Shown here: positions 8,002-15,643 of the stretch, in pieces | How positions within the stretch are numbered: the first letter of the stretch is position 1 | Layout: each line of letters starts with the position of its first letter | NCBI GenBank assembly: GCA_963752915.1 | Contig: CAVVZZ010000011.1 | Span: 62,001-126,000 of the forward strand | Direction: 5' to 3' | DNA length: 64,000 nucleotides | Source: DATJPR01 sp963752915 | GTDB taxonomy: Bacteria > Bacteroidota > Ignavibacteria > UBA10030 > UBA6906 | Position numbers and translations under genes: made by a program | The notes under the pieces: generated by a model | The model's input: only the letters and a program-made list of their open reading frames with translations | What the model was told of the DNA's origin: nothing | The model's database searches: none

Positions 8002-8514
8002 ATGACAACCACGGGATCATACAACGGCGGGGAAAACTTCGATTTGCGCGACATCCTCTTACGGGGCAGGTCGATGAAAATGGCCGAACGATTAGGTTTC
8101 TTCCAGGAATTTCTCCGTTCGATTCAAAGTCGGGAGGAAAACTTCTGCATGCGCTGCATCAGCTCACCGGCCGATCGTGAAGTCATCGTTGTTGACCCTC
8201 TCTCGGGGGTGGAACGGGCAATGCTCATGTTTGGATCGAACAACTATCTCGGCCTCGCTACGCACCCCTACGTGCAGGCGCAAGCGGCGAAAGCATTGAA
8301 GCTCTTTGGGGCAGGTCTTGGCGGACCTCCGCTGCTGAATGGCTATACGACTCTTCACCGCACCCTCGAGGAACGCCTTGCCTCGTTGAAAGGAACAGAC
8401 GATGCGATGATCTTCTCCAGCGGGTACGGATCGAATGTGGGTTTGGTCTCCGGAATTGCCGGGAAATCCGATATGATCGTCTACGATGCATATAGTCATG
8501 CATCGTTTTGCTGA
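8002..8514 (+). CDS. Alpha-oxoamine synthase, N-terminal fragment (frameshifted)
   Basis: N-terminal half of a PLP enzyme of the family that joins an acyl-CoA to an amino acid with loss of CO2 (serine palmitoyltransferase, KAPA synthase, KBL). Seen: SNNYLGLATHP, GPPLLNGYTTLHRTLEE and the expected run VYDAYSHASF, after which the frame ends CYS-stop. Reading on from base 8510 in the +1 frame restores ADGIKLSGA exactly as the family requires, so one extra T in the TTTT run 8506-8509 breaks the gene. Restored length would be ~438 residues, normal for the family. ATG 8002 has GAGGAG about 9 bases upstream. Confidence 0.8.
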   Translation: MTTTGSYNGGENFDLRDILLRGRSMKMAERLGFFQEFLRSIQSREENFCMRCISSPADREVIVVDPLSGVERAMLMFGSNNYLGLATHPYVQAQAAKALKLFGAGLGGPPLLNGYTTLHRTLEERLASLKGTDDAMIFSSGYGSNVGLVSGIAGKSDMIVYDAYSHASFC

Positions 8515-9319
8515 CGGGATAAAGCTGTCAGGCGCGCAGTCTTGCATGTTTGCACACAACGATGTCTCGAATTTGAAGACGATTCTTGACCAGGCCTCCA
8601 GACGGGCGCACAACGATCTGTTCGTGGGCGTCGAAGGGGTCTACTCCATGGACGGAGACATTGCGCCGCTGGACCGAATCCTTTCACTCTGCCGCGCGTA
8701 TGGAGCCCGCCTGATTGTCGATGACGCGCACGGAACCGGGGTCATGGGGCCCCACGGACGGGGCACGGCCGAAGAGTTCGGACTTGAAGGAGAGGTCGAT
8801 ATTACGATGGGGACGTTCAGCAAAGCCTTTGCTGTTTCCGGCGGTTTTGTTGCCGCAGCCAAACCCATTATCGACTATCTTCGGTATTTCGCCCGATCGT
8901 ACATGTTTTCGGCATCGCTCCCGCCTGTCGTCATTGCCACGGTGCTCGCCGGCCTGGACGTCATGGAACAGGAACCGGAACGATTGACGCAATTGCGTCA
9001 GAACATCGCCACTGCCACCGCAGCCCTGAGGCGCATAGGGTTTTCGTCCCCGTCGCAGTCTGCGATCATACCGTTGCGCGTCCCGGTCGAGATGGATATC
9101 CGGAGAGCGGCAAAGCTGTTCCATGAACGCGGCATCTTTTTGAATTCGATCGAATACCCCGCCGTTCCCGTTTCGCAGCAACGGTTCCGGATCAGCATCA
9201 TGGCGACCCACACAAACGAAGATATTGCACGTCTGGTTTCAGCGGTGGAAGAGGTCTGGGCGTTGTTCAAAGACGAAAGGGTAGACTATGAAAACGCAGA
9301 GCAGACACATGCCGCGTGA
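8486..9319 (+). CDS. Alpha-oxoamine synthase, C-terminal fragment (serine-palmitoyltransferase-like)
   Basis: Continuation of the preceding gene; true coding begins at 8510 and the ATG at 8486 is an accident of frame. It holds the PLP-ring block VDDAHGTGVMG and the Schiff-base lysine in TMGTFSKAFAVSGGF. The GTFSK form is closer to serine palmitoyltransferases than to the GTLGK of KAPA synthase, which hints at a sphingoid-base product, though not decisively. The end overlaps the next start by 32 bases, indicating one operon. If the frameshift is real the enzyme is dead; with the rest of the reading frame clean, a sequencing indel or very recent mutation is likelier. Confidence 0.82.
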   Translation: MHIVMHRFADGIKLSGAQSCMFAHNDVSNLKTILDQASRRAHNDLFVGVEGVYSMDGDIAPLDRILSLCRAYGARLIVDDAHGTGVMGPHGRGTAEEFGLEGEVDITMGTFSKAFAVSGGFVAAAKPIIDYLRYFARSYMFSASLPPVVIATVLAGLDVMEQEPERLTQLRQNIATATAALRRIGFSSPSQSAIIPLRVPVEMDIRRAAKLFHERGIFLNSIEYPAVPVSQQRFRISIMATHTNEDIARLVSAVEEVWALFKDERVDYENAEQTHAA

Positions 9320-10721
9320 CAAGAAAATTCTCGAGATCATCGTCCTCTTTCAGAACCTGGGAGATGATCACCCGTATTACGCCCAAAGTCCTGCACCTCC
9401 GCTTCCAGGGATCCTTCTGGCGGCGCTGACGCCCGACCTGGTGGACGTCCGGGTGCTTCACGAAATGGTCCGGCCGATCAACTACGACACGGATGCGGAT
9501 TTCATCGCTCTGAGCTTCATGGACTATCTCGCACCGCATGCCTATGAGGTCTCCGCGCGATTCCGGGCGATGGGGAAGACGGTCGTCGGAGGAGGGAAAT
9601 TCGCGTCGACGTTTCCTGATCAGGTGGAACCGCATTTTGACGCCATTCTCGTCGGTGAAGCACAGGGCGTCTGGCCGGAAATGGTGCGCGACATGGTCAA
9701 AGGAACCCTCAAGCGGCGTTATGAATCGCCCTCGGAAGGATCGCTGGACAATATTCCGCCGCCCAGATATGACCTCGTGGAATCCAGGTATGTCACGCCC
9801 ATCGTCACGGAGGCAACGCGCGGCTGCCCGCACTCCTGCACATACTGCCAGCTGAATATCAAACGGATGCCGTTCCGTACGCGCCCGATCGCCGATGTCA
9901 TCCGGGATCTTCGCGCTACGTCCGCACTTCCCTGGCACAAGCGAAAGATGGCCATGCTCCTTGACAACAACCTGGGGGGAGACCTCTCCTACGCGAAAGC
10001 CCTCCTCCGCGAAATCGCAAAGCTCAAGTTCTGGGGAATAGGTGCGCAATTCAGCATCGAATGCCTTCGCGACGACGAATTCATCGAGGCACTCGCGGAT
10101 GCACACTGCAGAATGGCGTTCATCGGAATGGAATCATTGGAGCCGCAGAGTCTCGCATCGGTGCGGAAACCGCAGAACAGGGTCGAAGAGTACCGCGTGT
10201 TCTTTGACAAGCTCCATCGCCGGGGGATCTTGACGTTCACCGGATTGATGTTTGCGCTCGAGGAGGACACCGTCGAATACTACCATCAGTTGCCGGAGAT
10301 GCTCGACGACGTTGGCACGAGTGTCATCCTCCCGTCGATTGCCATCCCGCTCTATGGGACGCCTTTGTACCATTCGGCCCTGATGGAAGGGCGGATTGTC
10401 GACGACGATTTGTCACACTACGAAGGCGACCATATTGTCTTCAGGCACAAGAAGCTTTCGGACAATGCGATTATCTCCGCCTATGCAAGCGTTACGCTTG
10501 GCTTCTACTCATGGAGGAACATCGTGAAGCGTCTGGCGAAGATCCTCTTGAAGCAGGAACGAATGGAGCCGTGGAAGGAGTATCTCTTGAGACTGGGGAT
10601 TGTAACCTTTGTGTATTTCAAGCTCTCCATATTTCAGAGACATCACGCACGGGTAAAGATCCGTCAGATCGCGGGACAGGACGCGAAAGGTTGCCGGAAC
10701 GCGGTCTCGAAGGCCGCCTGA
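9288..10721 (+). CDS. Cobalamin-binding-domain radical SAM enzyme
   Basis: A 477-residue class B radical SAM protein. Residues ~15-160 form the B12-binding-type domain (PPLPGILLAALTP through VVGGGKFASTFPD and ILVGEAQGVWPE). The cluster-binding motif Cys180-x3-Cys184-x2-Cys187 sits in TRGCPHSCTYCQLN. Relatives methylate or remodel unactivated carbons, including in hopanoid, bacteriochlorophyll and unusual-lipid biosynthesis. ATG 9288 follows GAAAGGG; ATG 9309 is possible. Last gene of the second lipid operon; it ends 4 bp from the converging response-regulator gene. The reaction is unknown, and the context suggests modification of a lipid chain or headgroup. Confidence 0.85.
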   Translation: MKTQSRHMPRDKKILEIIVLFQNLGDDHPYYAQSPAPPLPGILLAALTPDLVDVRVLHEMVRPINYDTDADFIALSFMDYLAPHAYEVSARFRAMGKTVVGGGKFASTFPDQVEPHFDAILVGEAQGVWPEMVRDMVKGTLKRRYESPSEGSLDNIPPPRYDLVESRYVTPIVTEATRGCPHSCTYCQLNIKRMPFRTRPIADVIRDLRATSALPWHKRKMAMLLDNNLGGDLSYAKALLREIAKLKFWGIGAQFSIECLRDDEFIEALADAHCRMAFIGMESLEPQSLASVRKPQNRVEEYRVFFDKLHRRGILTFTGLMFALEEDTVEYYHQLPEMLDDVGTSVILPSIAIPLYGTPLYHSALMEGRIVDDDLSHYEGDHIVFRHKKLSDNAIISAYASVTLGFYSWRNIVKRLAKILLKQERMEPWKEYLLRLGIVTFVYFKLSIFQRHHARVKIRQIAGQDAKGCRNAVSKAA

Positions 10722-10725
10722 CCGT

Positions 10726-11409
10726 CTACGAACGAATGAATTTATAGCCGGCCGTATGCACGGTCAGGATGTGTTGCGGGCTTGAAGGATCGGATTCGAG
10801 CTTCTTCCTCAATGAGAGAACATAGTTGTCGACGGTTCTGGTGGTAGGGAAGGTTTCGTAACCCCACACCTTATTGAGCAGCATCTCGCGCGTAACAACT
10901 TCGCCCTCATGCTGAACAAGGAATCGGAGGACGGCATATTCGCGCACCGTCAGCTTCACCGTTTTCCCTTTGCGTTTGGCCTCCTGACGGATGAAGTCGA
11001 CGTTCACCCCTCCAAAGGCAACATCCTCCACCTCCTGACGCAGTGCACCCTTTCGGCGCAGCAGCGCGCGTATGCGTGCGAGCAGCTCCCTGATGCCAAA
11101 GGGCTTCGTTACATAGTCGTCCGCGCCGATCTCGAGGCCGAGGACCTTGTCCATTTCCTGTCCTTTGCTGGTGAGCATCAGGATCGGAACAGTGAGTCCC
11201 GCAGAGCGCAATTGCTTGCAGACTTCTTCTCCATTCATATCGGGAAGACCAAGGTCCAGGATGATCAGGTCGACGCTTTCGTGGCTTGCGAACGCCATGC
11301 CCCGCTCGCCTGTCCCCGCGGCCAGAACGTGAAAGTGTTCGCGTTCCAGCATGTCCTGGAGTCCTTTGCGGATCGCCGCATCGTCTTCGATAATAAGGAT
11401 CGTCTTCAT
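10726..11409 (-). CDS. OmpR/PhoB-family response regulator
   Basis: Receiver domain (1-~120) with acidic pair EDD at 8-10, phospho-acceptor Asp52 in LDLGLPDMNG, and the switch Lys in DDYVTKPFG. The winged-helix DNA-binding domain (~130-227) has LTVREYAVLRFL and TVDNYVLSLRKKLE. It acts as a cytoplasmic transcription factor. Its ATG overlaps the stop of the upstream histidine kinase (ATGA at 11406-11409), so the two form one coupled pair. Targets are unknown. Confidence 0.93.
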   Translation of the reverse strand: MKTILIIEDDAAIRKGLQDMLEREHFHVLAAGTGERGMAFASHESVDLIILDLGLPDMNGEEVCKQLRSAGLTVPILMLTSKGQEMDKVLGLEIGADDYVTKPFGIRELLARIRALLRRKGALRQEVEDVAFGGVNVDFIRQEAKRKGKTVKLTVREYAVLRFLVQHEGEVVTREMLLNKVWGYETFPTTRTVDNYVLSLRKKLESDPSSPQHILTVHTAGYKFIRS

Positions 11410-12005
11410 GGTTGTTTCGCTTGGCGGGCAGTGTGAGTGTTCTTGACCACGGGTTTGTTTGTGAGCTTGCCGCTGTGCATTTCGAAGGCGGGGGCGGGAT
11501 GCACAGGAAACACGAGGGTGAAGGTGCTCCCGGAGTCCGGTGTGCTCTTCACTTCGATGGACCCGTTATGCTCGTCCATGATGTGCTTTACCACGGAAAG
11601 TCCGATGCCCACCCCCTGAACCCGCCTCGGTAATCCAGGATCGCGGTAAAATTTCTGAAACAGATGATCCATCGCTTCGCGTGAGATGCCTCGACCGTGA
11701 TCTTCCACGCTGCACCGAATTGTCCCATCTTTGATGCTCAACGCAATTCGGATTCGTTTGTCTCCGAGGGAATACTTCATCGCGTTGGAGAGCAGGTTCA
11801 GCAGTGCTTCCCGGACGGCGTCGGGATCGGCCGAGATGGTAAACCGGGAGCCGGAGATCGTTCGGCGCCCATTCCGGCGCCCTCCTTCCACCGGTGACCT
11901 TGAAATGCTCCTTCGAAAGCTGGTAGCGCAGAGTTGTGAGAACAGTTCGAATGAGTGTGTCCAGGCGAACGGGCTTGCGCAGGTAGTGCACTTCACCTCT
12001 GTCAA
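11406..12005 (-). CDS. Histidine kinase, C-terminal ATPase fragment (frameshifted)
   Basis: Holds the HATPase_c domain of the kinase encoded upstream: N box LLNLLSNAMKYS, G1 box DHGRGIS, G2 box VGIGLSVVKHIM and the terminal strands. It has no start signal of its own at 12005. Sense coding from the upstream fragment joins it near 11890-11894, where one surplus base in the ACCGGTGG context (minus strand) shifts the frame; dropping one G makes HFKVT continue into VEGGRRNGRRTISG. The last ~25 residues after the ATPase fold are Lys/His-rich and not conserved. Confidence 0.8.
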   Translation of the reverse strand: MTEVKCTTCASPFAWTHSFELFSQLCATSFRRSISRSPVEGGRRNGRRTISGSRFTISADPDAVREALLNLLSNAMKYSLGDKRIRIALSIKDGTIRCSVEDHGRGISREAMDHLFQKFYRDPGLPRRVQGVGIGLSVVKHIMDEHNGSIEVKSTPDSGSTFTLVFPVHPAPAFEMHSGKLTNKPVVKNTHTARQAKQP

Positions 12006-13974
12006 TCCGCGCAGAGTCCAGGATCGTGTTGACCATCCGCTGAAGCCTGTCTGTTTCCCCCTCGATAATCTGCAAATACTCCCGCGAGTCCTTTTCCTGA
12101 CGGGGGATGCGTTGCTGCAGCATCTCGGCGAACATCTTGATGGACGTCAGGGGCGTTCGCAACTCATGGGAAACGTAGGAAACGAAGTCGGATTTCATCG
12201 CATTAAGACGTTCCATCCGAACGGCCTGCTCGGCTTTCTCCATCACCTCCTTCTTCAAAAGATGCCGTTCGATTTCTAGTCCGACCTGTTGTAGGAGGCT
12301 GGAAAGGAGATCGATGTCTTCGCTGCTGAATCTGCTCCCGGAGCGTTTCCTGCCGAGAAGCAACAGCCCGAGAACCCGTCCGTCGGAAGAGCGTGAGACA
12401 TGCGCAAGGGCCACCCCGGCTGCGTCGCATTCCGGATGCACAAGAGGAGCGAACGGAACCCCCGGCTCCACACAGTCTGCAATCGCGAAAGGGAGGAGTG
12501 CCGATTTCTCGGCATCCGCCCCCAGCAGGCGGCAAATGGCATCGACCGGAGTATCAAAGCCCATGCCCTCGGAAATATGCGGATCGCCGTCTTGCGGATG
12601 GAGGACGTACAGGATCTTCTCCGGAGAGATGATCGTCGAGGTCCGATCGACAAGGAGGCGGATCACATCTTCAGCATACACGCAGGCTGCCACATCTTCC
12701 TGGAATTTCCGTTCCGCTTTTCGATAGTCGTACCGAATCCGGAAGAATCGCCGGTCCACTTCCTGCTGGACGAGTCTTCGCGCCGGCTCGAACAGGAGCG
12801 CGACGATGATGGCGGCTCCTGCGGAGACGCTGACGGATTCCTCGTAGGTCAGCGACGAGACAAGGCCTGCAGCGCCCCCTACGATCGCAATGTAGACTAC
12901 TGCCACCATGCCCATGACCGTGCCATACACAACGCTTCTGTTCAGGATGAGGTCGATGTCCATGATGTGGTATCGCACGATCGAAGCCCCGAACGCCAGC
13001 GGGATGAAGCCCGAGGAGAGGAGCATCACACTCTCAGGGACGAGTCCGTAGGAAAGGACCATGTGCGGGATTACCCACAGGACGACAAACGGGACAAAGC
13101 CGATAAAGAGTCCCCAAACCACCCATCGGATCTTCCTTCGTTCTCCTTCGTCGCCTGCTTCACGGTACGACTGTCGAATCGTCCAGAGACCATTGAAAAC
13201 CAACGCTATCATGAACCACCGGGTCGCGGCAAACCATGTCAGGTGGGAATGGAAAATGGCGAGGGACCCTGATTGCCAGGCCATGATGAACGAAGCGCCG
13301 CTCCCGATCGCGAGAACGGCGGCAATGCTGTAGAGCGCCGGCAGGAACAGTCCCCAGCGGATCGGTCGAGACCGGGGAAAGAGCCGCATGAAGTGGAAGA
13401 ACAAAAGGGGAACAAAAGCGTACATCCCCGAGAAGACAGCACGCAGCAACGGTCCGAGAATCGGCGGGATGCTGACAACCGATCCCCACGTCGTTGAGAG
13501 CATCACTGCCGTGCCGAGGGAGCCGAAGTGATAGACCCTGGCGGCGGGGTCGTTCGATTTTCGCCAGAAGACGATGAGACCGACGACAAAGAAAAGCGAG
13601 CTAACGAAGATAACGGACGCCAGGTAGAATTTGCTGTAGAAGTGCATCAGGAAGATCTCTTCGCTTCGTTCCCCCTTGCTTCCATTGAGCGTAAGGAGAA
13701 CTTTCTGGCCGATCCGAAGGCCGTCGAAGACAAACTCCACATCTTCGACTGTTGATATGGATTGACCGTTGATACTCAGGAGAGCGTCGTGCTCATGTAT
13801 TTGGCGCGACAAGGGTTCGTCAACCCGGTCGACGTAGACAATGCCGTCGCGACTTTCGAGTTCAACGGGGATTCCGGGTTTCGAGGCAATGTGGACAATC
13901 CCGACGCAACAGGCGACAAGTGCAACAATATCAAGCAGATAGACGAGCGGGCGAAGAGGGGCTCGGTGGGTCAT
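11566..13974 (-). CDS. Membrane sensor histidine kinase with PDZ-like domain (5' part, frameshifted)
   Basis: Order: a transmembrane helix (YLLDIVALVACCVGIVHI), a PDZ-like extracytoplasmic segment (GIVYVDRVDEPLS to VLLTLNG), about seven further membrane helices, a GAF-like region, then HisKA with phospho-His in YVSHELRTPLTSIK. Sense coding ends near 11892; the remaining in-frame residues down to 11566 are out-of-frame sequence, with the ATPase domain encoded in 11406-12005. Start ATG 13974 has GGAG 7-10 bases upstream; ATG 14031 would add 19 non-hydrophobic residues. It pairs with the adjacent response regulator. PDZ sensor domains suggest that it reads unfolded or exposed protein C-termini, or a ligand at the membrane (inference). 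Confidence 0.8.
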   Translation of the reverse strand: MTHRAPLRPLVYLLDIVALVACCVGIVHIASKPGIPVELESRDGIVYVDRVDEPLSRQIHEHDALLSINGQSISTVEDVEFVFDGLRIGQKVLLTLNGSKGERSEEIFLMHFYSKFYLASVIFVSSLFFVVGLIVFWRKSNDPAARVYHFGSLGTAVMLSTTWGSVVSIPPILGPLLRAVFSGMYAFVPLLFFHFMRLFPRSRPIRWGLFLPALYSIAAVLAIGSGASFIMAWQSGSLAIFHSHLTWFAATRWFMIALVFNGLWTIRQSYREAGDEGERRKIRWVVWGLFIGFVPFVVLWVIPHMVLSYGLVPESVMLLSSGFIPLAFGASIVRYHIMDIDLILNRSVVYGTVMGMVAVVYIAIVGGAAGLVSSLTYEESVSVSAGAAIIVALLFEPARRLVQQEVDRRFFRIRYDYRKAERKFQEDVAACVYAEDVIRLLVDRTSTIISPEKILYVLHPQDGDPHISEGMGFDTPVDAICRLLGADAEKSALLPFAIADCVEPGVPFAPLVHPECDAAGVALAHVSRSSDGRVLGLLLLGRKRSGSRFSSEDIDLLSSLLQQVGLEIERHLLKKEVMEKAEQAVRMERLNAMKSDFVSYVSHELRTPLTSIKMFAEMLQQRIPRQEKDSREYLQIIEGETDRLQRMVNTILDSARIDRGEVHYLRKPVRLDTLIRTVLTTLRYQLSKEHFKVTGGRRAPEWAPNDLRLPVYHLGRSRRRPGSTAEPALQRDEVFPRRQTNPNCVEHQRWDNSVQRGRSRSRHLTRSDGSSVSEILPRSWITEAGSGGGHRTFRGKAHHGRA

Positions 13975-14050
13975 CAGCGGACTCCACGCTGGGAGAGGGG
14001 GAGGACTACGGGGAGAATATACAGAATTCATATTTGGTGTTCCACTTTCC

Positions 14051-14079
14051 GCAACTTTTCAAAGGGGTGACAAGTCTAA
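14051..14079 (+). promoter_or_regulatory. Putative ECF-type autoregulated promoter
   Basis: GCAACTTTT at 14051-14059 and GTCTAA at 14074-14079 with a 14-bp spacer lie 41 bp before the sigma gene. CAAC-rich -35 and GTCT-type -10 blocks are usual for ECF sigma factors, which often transcribe their own operon. Confidence 0.4.
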
Positions 14080-14120
14080 GAAGTATCTGCGCAGCGCAAA
14101 CCATCAACCCGCAGGGTGCA

Positions 14121-14684
14121 ATGGACGACAACGACCTTATTCGCAAGGCCCAGGACGGTGACACCAATGCCTTCGAGGAACTGGTGTACCGTCACGACAG
14201 GAGCGTCCTCTCCATTGCTTCGCGGTATGTTCTCAGTGCAGATGAGGCGAAGGACATCTATCAGGAGGTGTTCCTCCGTGTCTATAGAGGGTTAAAAGAT
14301 TTCCGGTTTCGCAGCGAATTCTCGACCTGGCTTCATCGTATAACGGTCAATGTCTGTCTATCGCACAAAGCGAGTAGCCGGTCCTACTCCCGGCCGAGGA
14401 AACATGAAGACGCTTCGGATGACGATCAGCAATCGGACGGGGATATCGCAGATCCTGCTGACGGTCCGGATGTGAGCGCTGTTCGCTCTGAAATCTCGCG
14501 GCGCGTTGACGAAGCAATGCTGACGCTGGCACCCAAACACCGCATGGTATTTTCATTAAGACATCTCGAAGGATATTCCCTTAAGGAAATCGCCGGCATG
14601 ATGGACTGCGCGGAGGGGACCGTGAAACGATATTTGTTTGATGCAACGCGAAAAATGAGGGTGCATCTCAAGGATCTGGTATGA
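14121..14684 (+). CDS. ECF-family RNA polymerase sigma factor
   Basis: A 187-residue sigma-70 family factor with only regions 2 and 4. Region 2: AFEELVYRHDRSVLSIASRYV, DIYQEVFLRVYRGL and FSTWLHRITVN. Region 4: LAPKHRMVFSLRHLEGYSLKEIAGMM and GTVKRYLF. The linker is long and Asp/Ser-rich. Start ATG 14121 gives the standard family N-terminus (MDDNDLIRKAQDGD); the frame is open further upstream to 13920 but carries no homology. The stop overlaps the anti-sigma start (ATGA), the usual sigma/anti-sigma coupling. Confidence 0.93.
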   Translation: MDDNDLIRKAQDGDTNAFEELVYRHDRSVLSIASRYVLSADEAKDIYQEVFLRVYRGLKDFRFRSEFSTWLHRITVNVCLSHKASSRSYSRPRKHEDASDDDQQSDGDIADPADGPDVSAVRSEISRRVDEAMLTLAPKHRMVFSLRHLEGYSLKEIAGMMDCAEGTVKRYLFDATRKMRVHLKDLV

Positions 14685-15643
14685 GACATAAACACTACGA
14701 ACAACTTCTCGTTCTTTCGGTGAACGGGGCCCTTGACAAAGTCGAAGAAGAGGAGCTTGTACGGCACGTGGAAGGGTGTGCCCGCTGCCAGCGAGAGCAG
14801 GCTGCTCTGCAAAAGCTCGGTACGTTTTCGGGTTTTCTCAAAGAAGACATCCCATTTGACGATGCCTTGCTGACGGAGGCGCGGAGAGATCTGCATTTCT
14901 GGTTGCAGCAAGAGGCCCGCCGGGAGCAGTCGGGGCGGAGAATGGTTTCCGCAATCAGGCTCCGTCCTGCAATCGCGTACGGCCTTGGTTTTGCTCTGAC
15001 TTTTGCCGTCGGAGTGGGAATCGGTCTGACGCGTTCACTGTGGCATGGTGATCAGGAAATGCCGGGACCTGCTCTGCAGGTGACGACGGCGAATGTGACA
15101 GCTCCGATGGCGGGGCGGACACGCATCACGAACGTCCAATTTCTCGACCGCGGTGGAAACTCCGGAATTGTGGAGTTCACGTTCGACGCGGTCACACCGG
15201 TTCATATGCGCGGTACAATTGACGATCCCGCCGTGCAAAAAGTCCTCGTCAGCGCAGTGCTGAACGACGACAACCCGGGTGTCCGCCTCAGCGCAGTGAA
15301 TGCCTTCACTGCAGGCCCGCCGCTGAAAGCGGACAGCGCCGTCAAGGCTGTCATGATCAGGGCGTTGGAATCGGATCCCAATATCGGCGTTCGGAAGCAG
15401 GCGCTGGTGGCGTTGAAGTCTATGCCTCTGGATGGAGATATCAAACAGGCCTTCCTTGGTACGTTACGGTCGGATTCGAATCCCGGGCTGAGAGTTGCCG
15501 CGATCAACGCGCTTGATCCGGTTCTGAGTCAACCGGGAGCAATGGATCAGAGCGTCCGGGAGGTGTTACAACAACGTGCCCTGACCGATCGGAACGATTA
15601 TATCCGCCTGAAGGCGAAGGCGGTTCTTCTGGAGAAACAATGA
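14681..15643 (+). CDS. Zinc-finger anti-sigma factor with C-terminal HEAT-like repeats
   Basis: Residues 1-45 form a zf-HC2 anti-sigma domain with His29-x3-Cys33-x2-Cys36 (HVEGCARC). A single membrane helix (YGLGFALTFAVGVGIGLT) lies near residue 110. The extracytoplasmic part has, after a linker, about four HEAT/armadillo-like repeats (VQKVLVSAVLNDDNPGVRLS, VKAVMIRALESDPNIGVRK, IKQAFLGTLRSDSNPGLRV). The HEAT array may sense a protein or envelope signal (inference). It is coupled to the sigma gene before and the DUF4097 gene after by ATGA overlaps. Confidence 0.88.
   Translation: MRHKHYEQLLVLSVNGALDKVEEEELVRHVEGCARCQREQAALQKLGTFSGFLKEDIPFDDALLTEARRDLHFWLQQEARREQSGRRMVSAIRLRPAIAYGLGFALTFAVGVGIGLTRSLWHGDQEMPGPALQVTTANVTAPMAGRTRITNVQFLDRGGNSGIVEFTFDAVTPVHMRGTIDDPAVQKVLVSAVLNDDNPGVRLSAVNAFTAGPPLKADSAVKAVMIRALESDPNIGVRKQALVALKSMPLDGDIKQAFLGTLRSDSNPGLRVAAINALDPVLSQPGAMDQSVREVLQQRALTDRNDYIRLKAKAVLLEKQ

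Noticed and set aside
8500..8520. Programmed +1 frameshifting in the oxoamine synthase
   Set aside because: UUU-U allows slippage, but the next zero-frame codon is a sense codon (UGC) and no stimulatory signal was seen; an indel is simpler.
12400..13272. 290-codon plus-strand frame antisense to the histidine kinase
   Set aside because: Charged low-complexity translation with no family; the minus-strand kinase explains the region.
15470..15490. tRNA-like T-loop sequence GATTCGAATCCCGG
   Set aside because: Lies inside the anti-sigma coding region with no cloverleaf around it.
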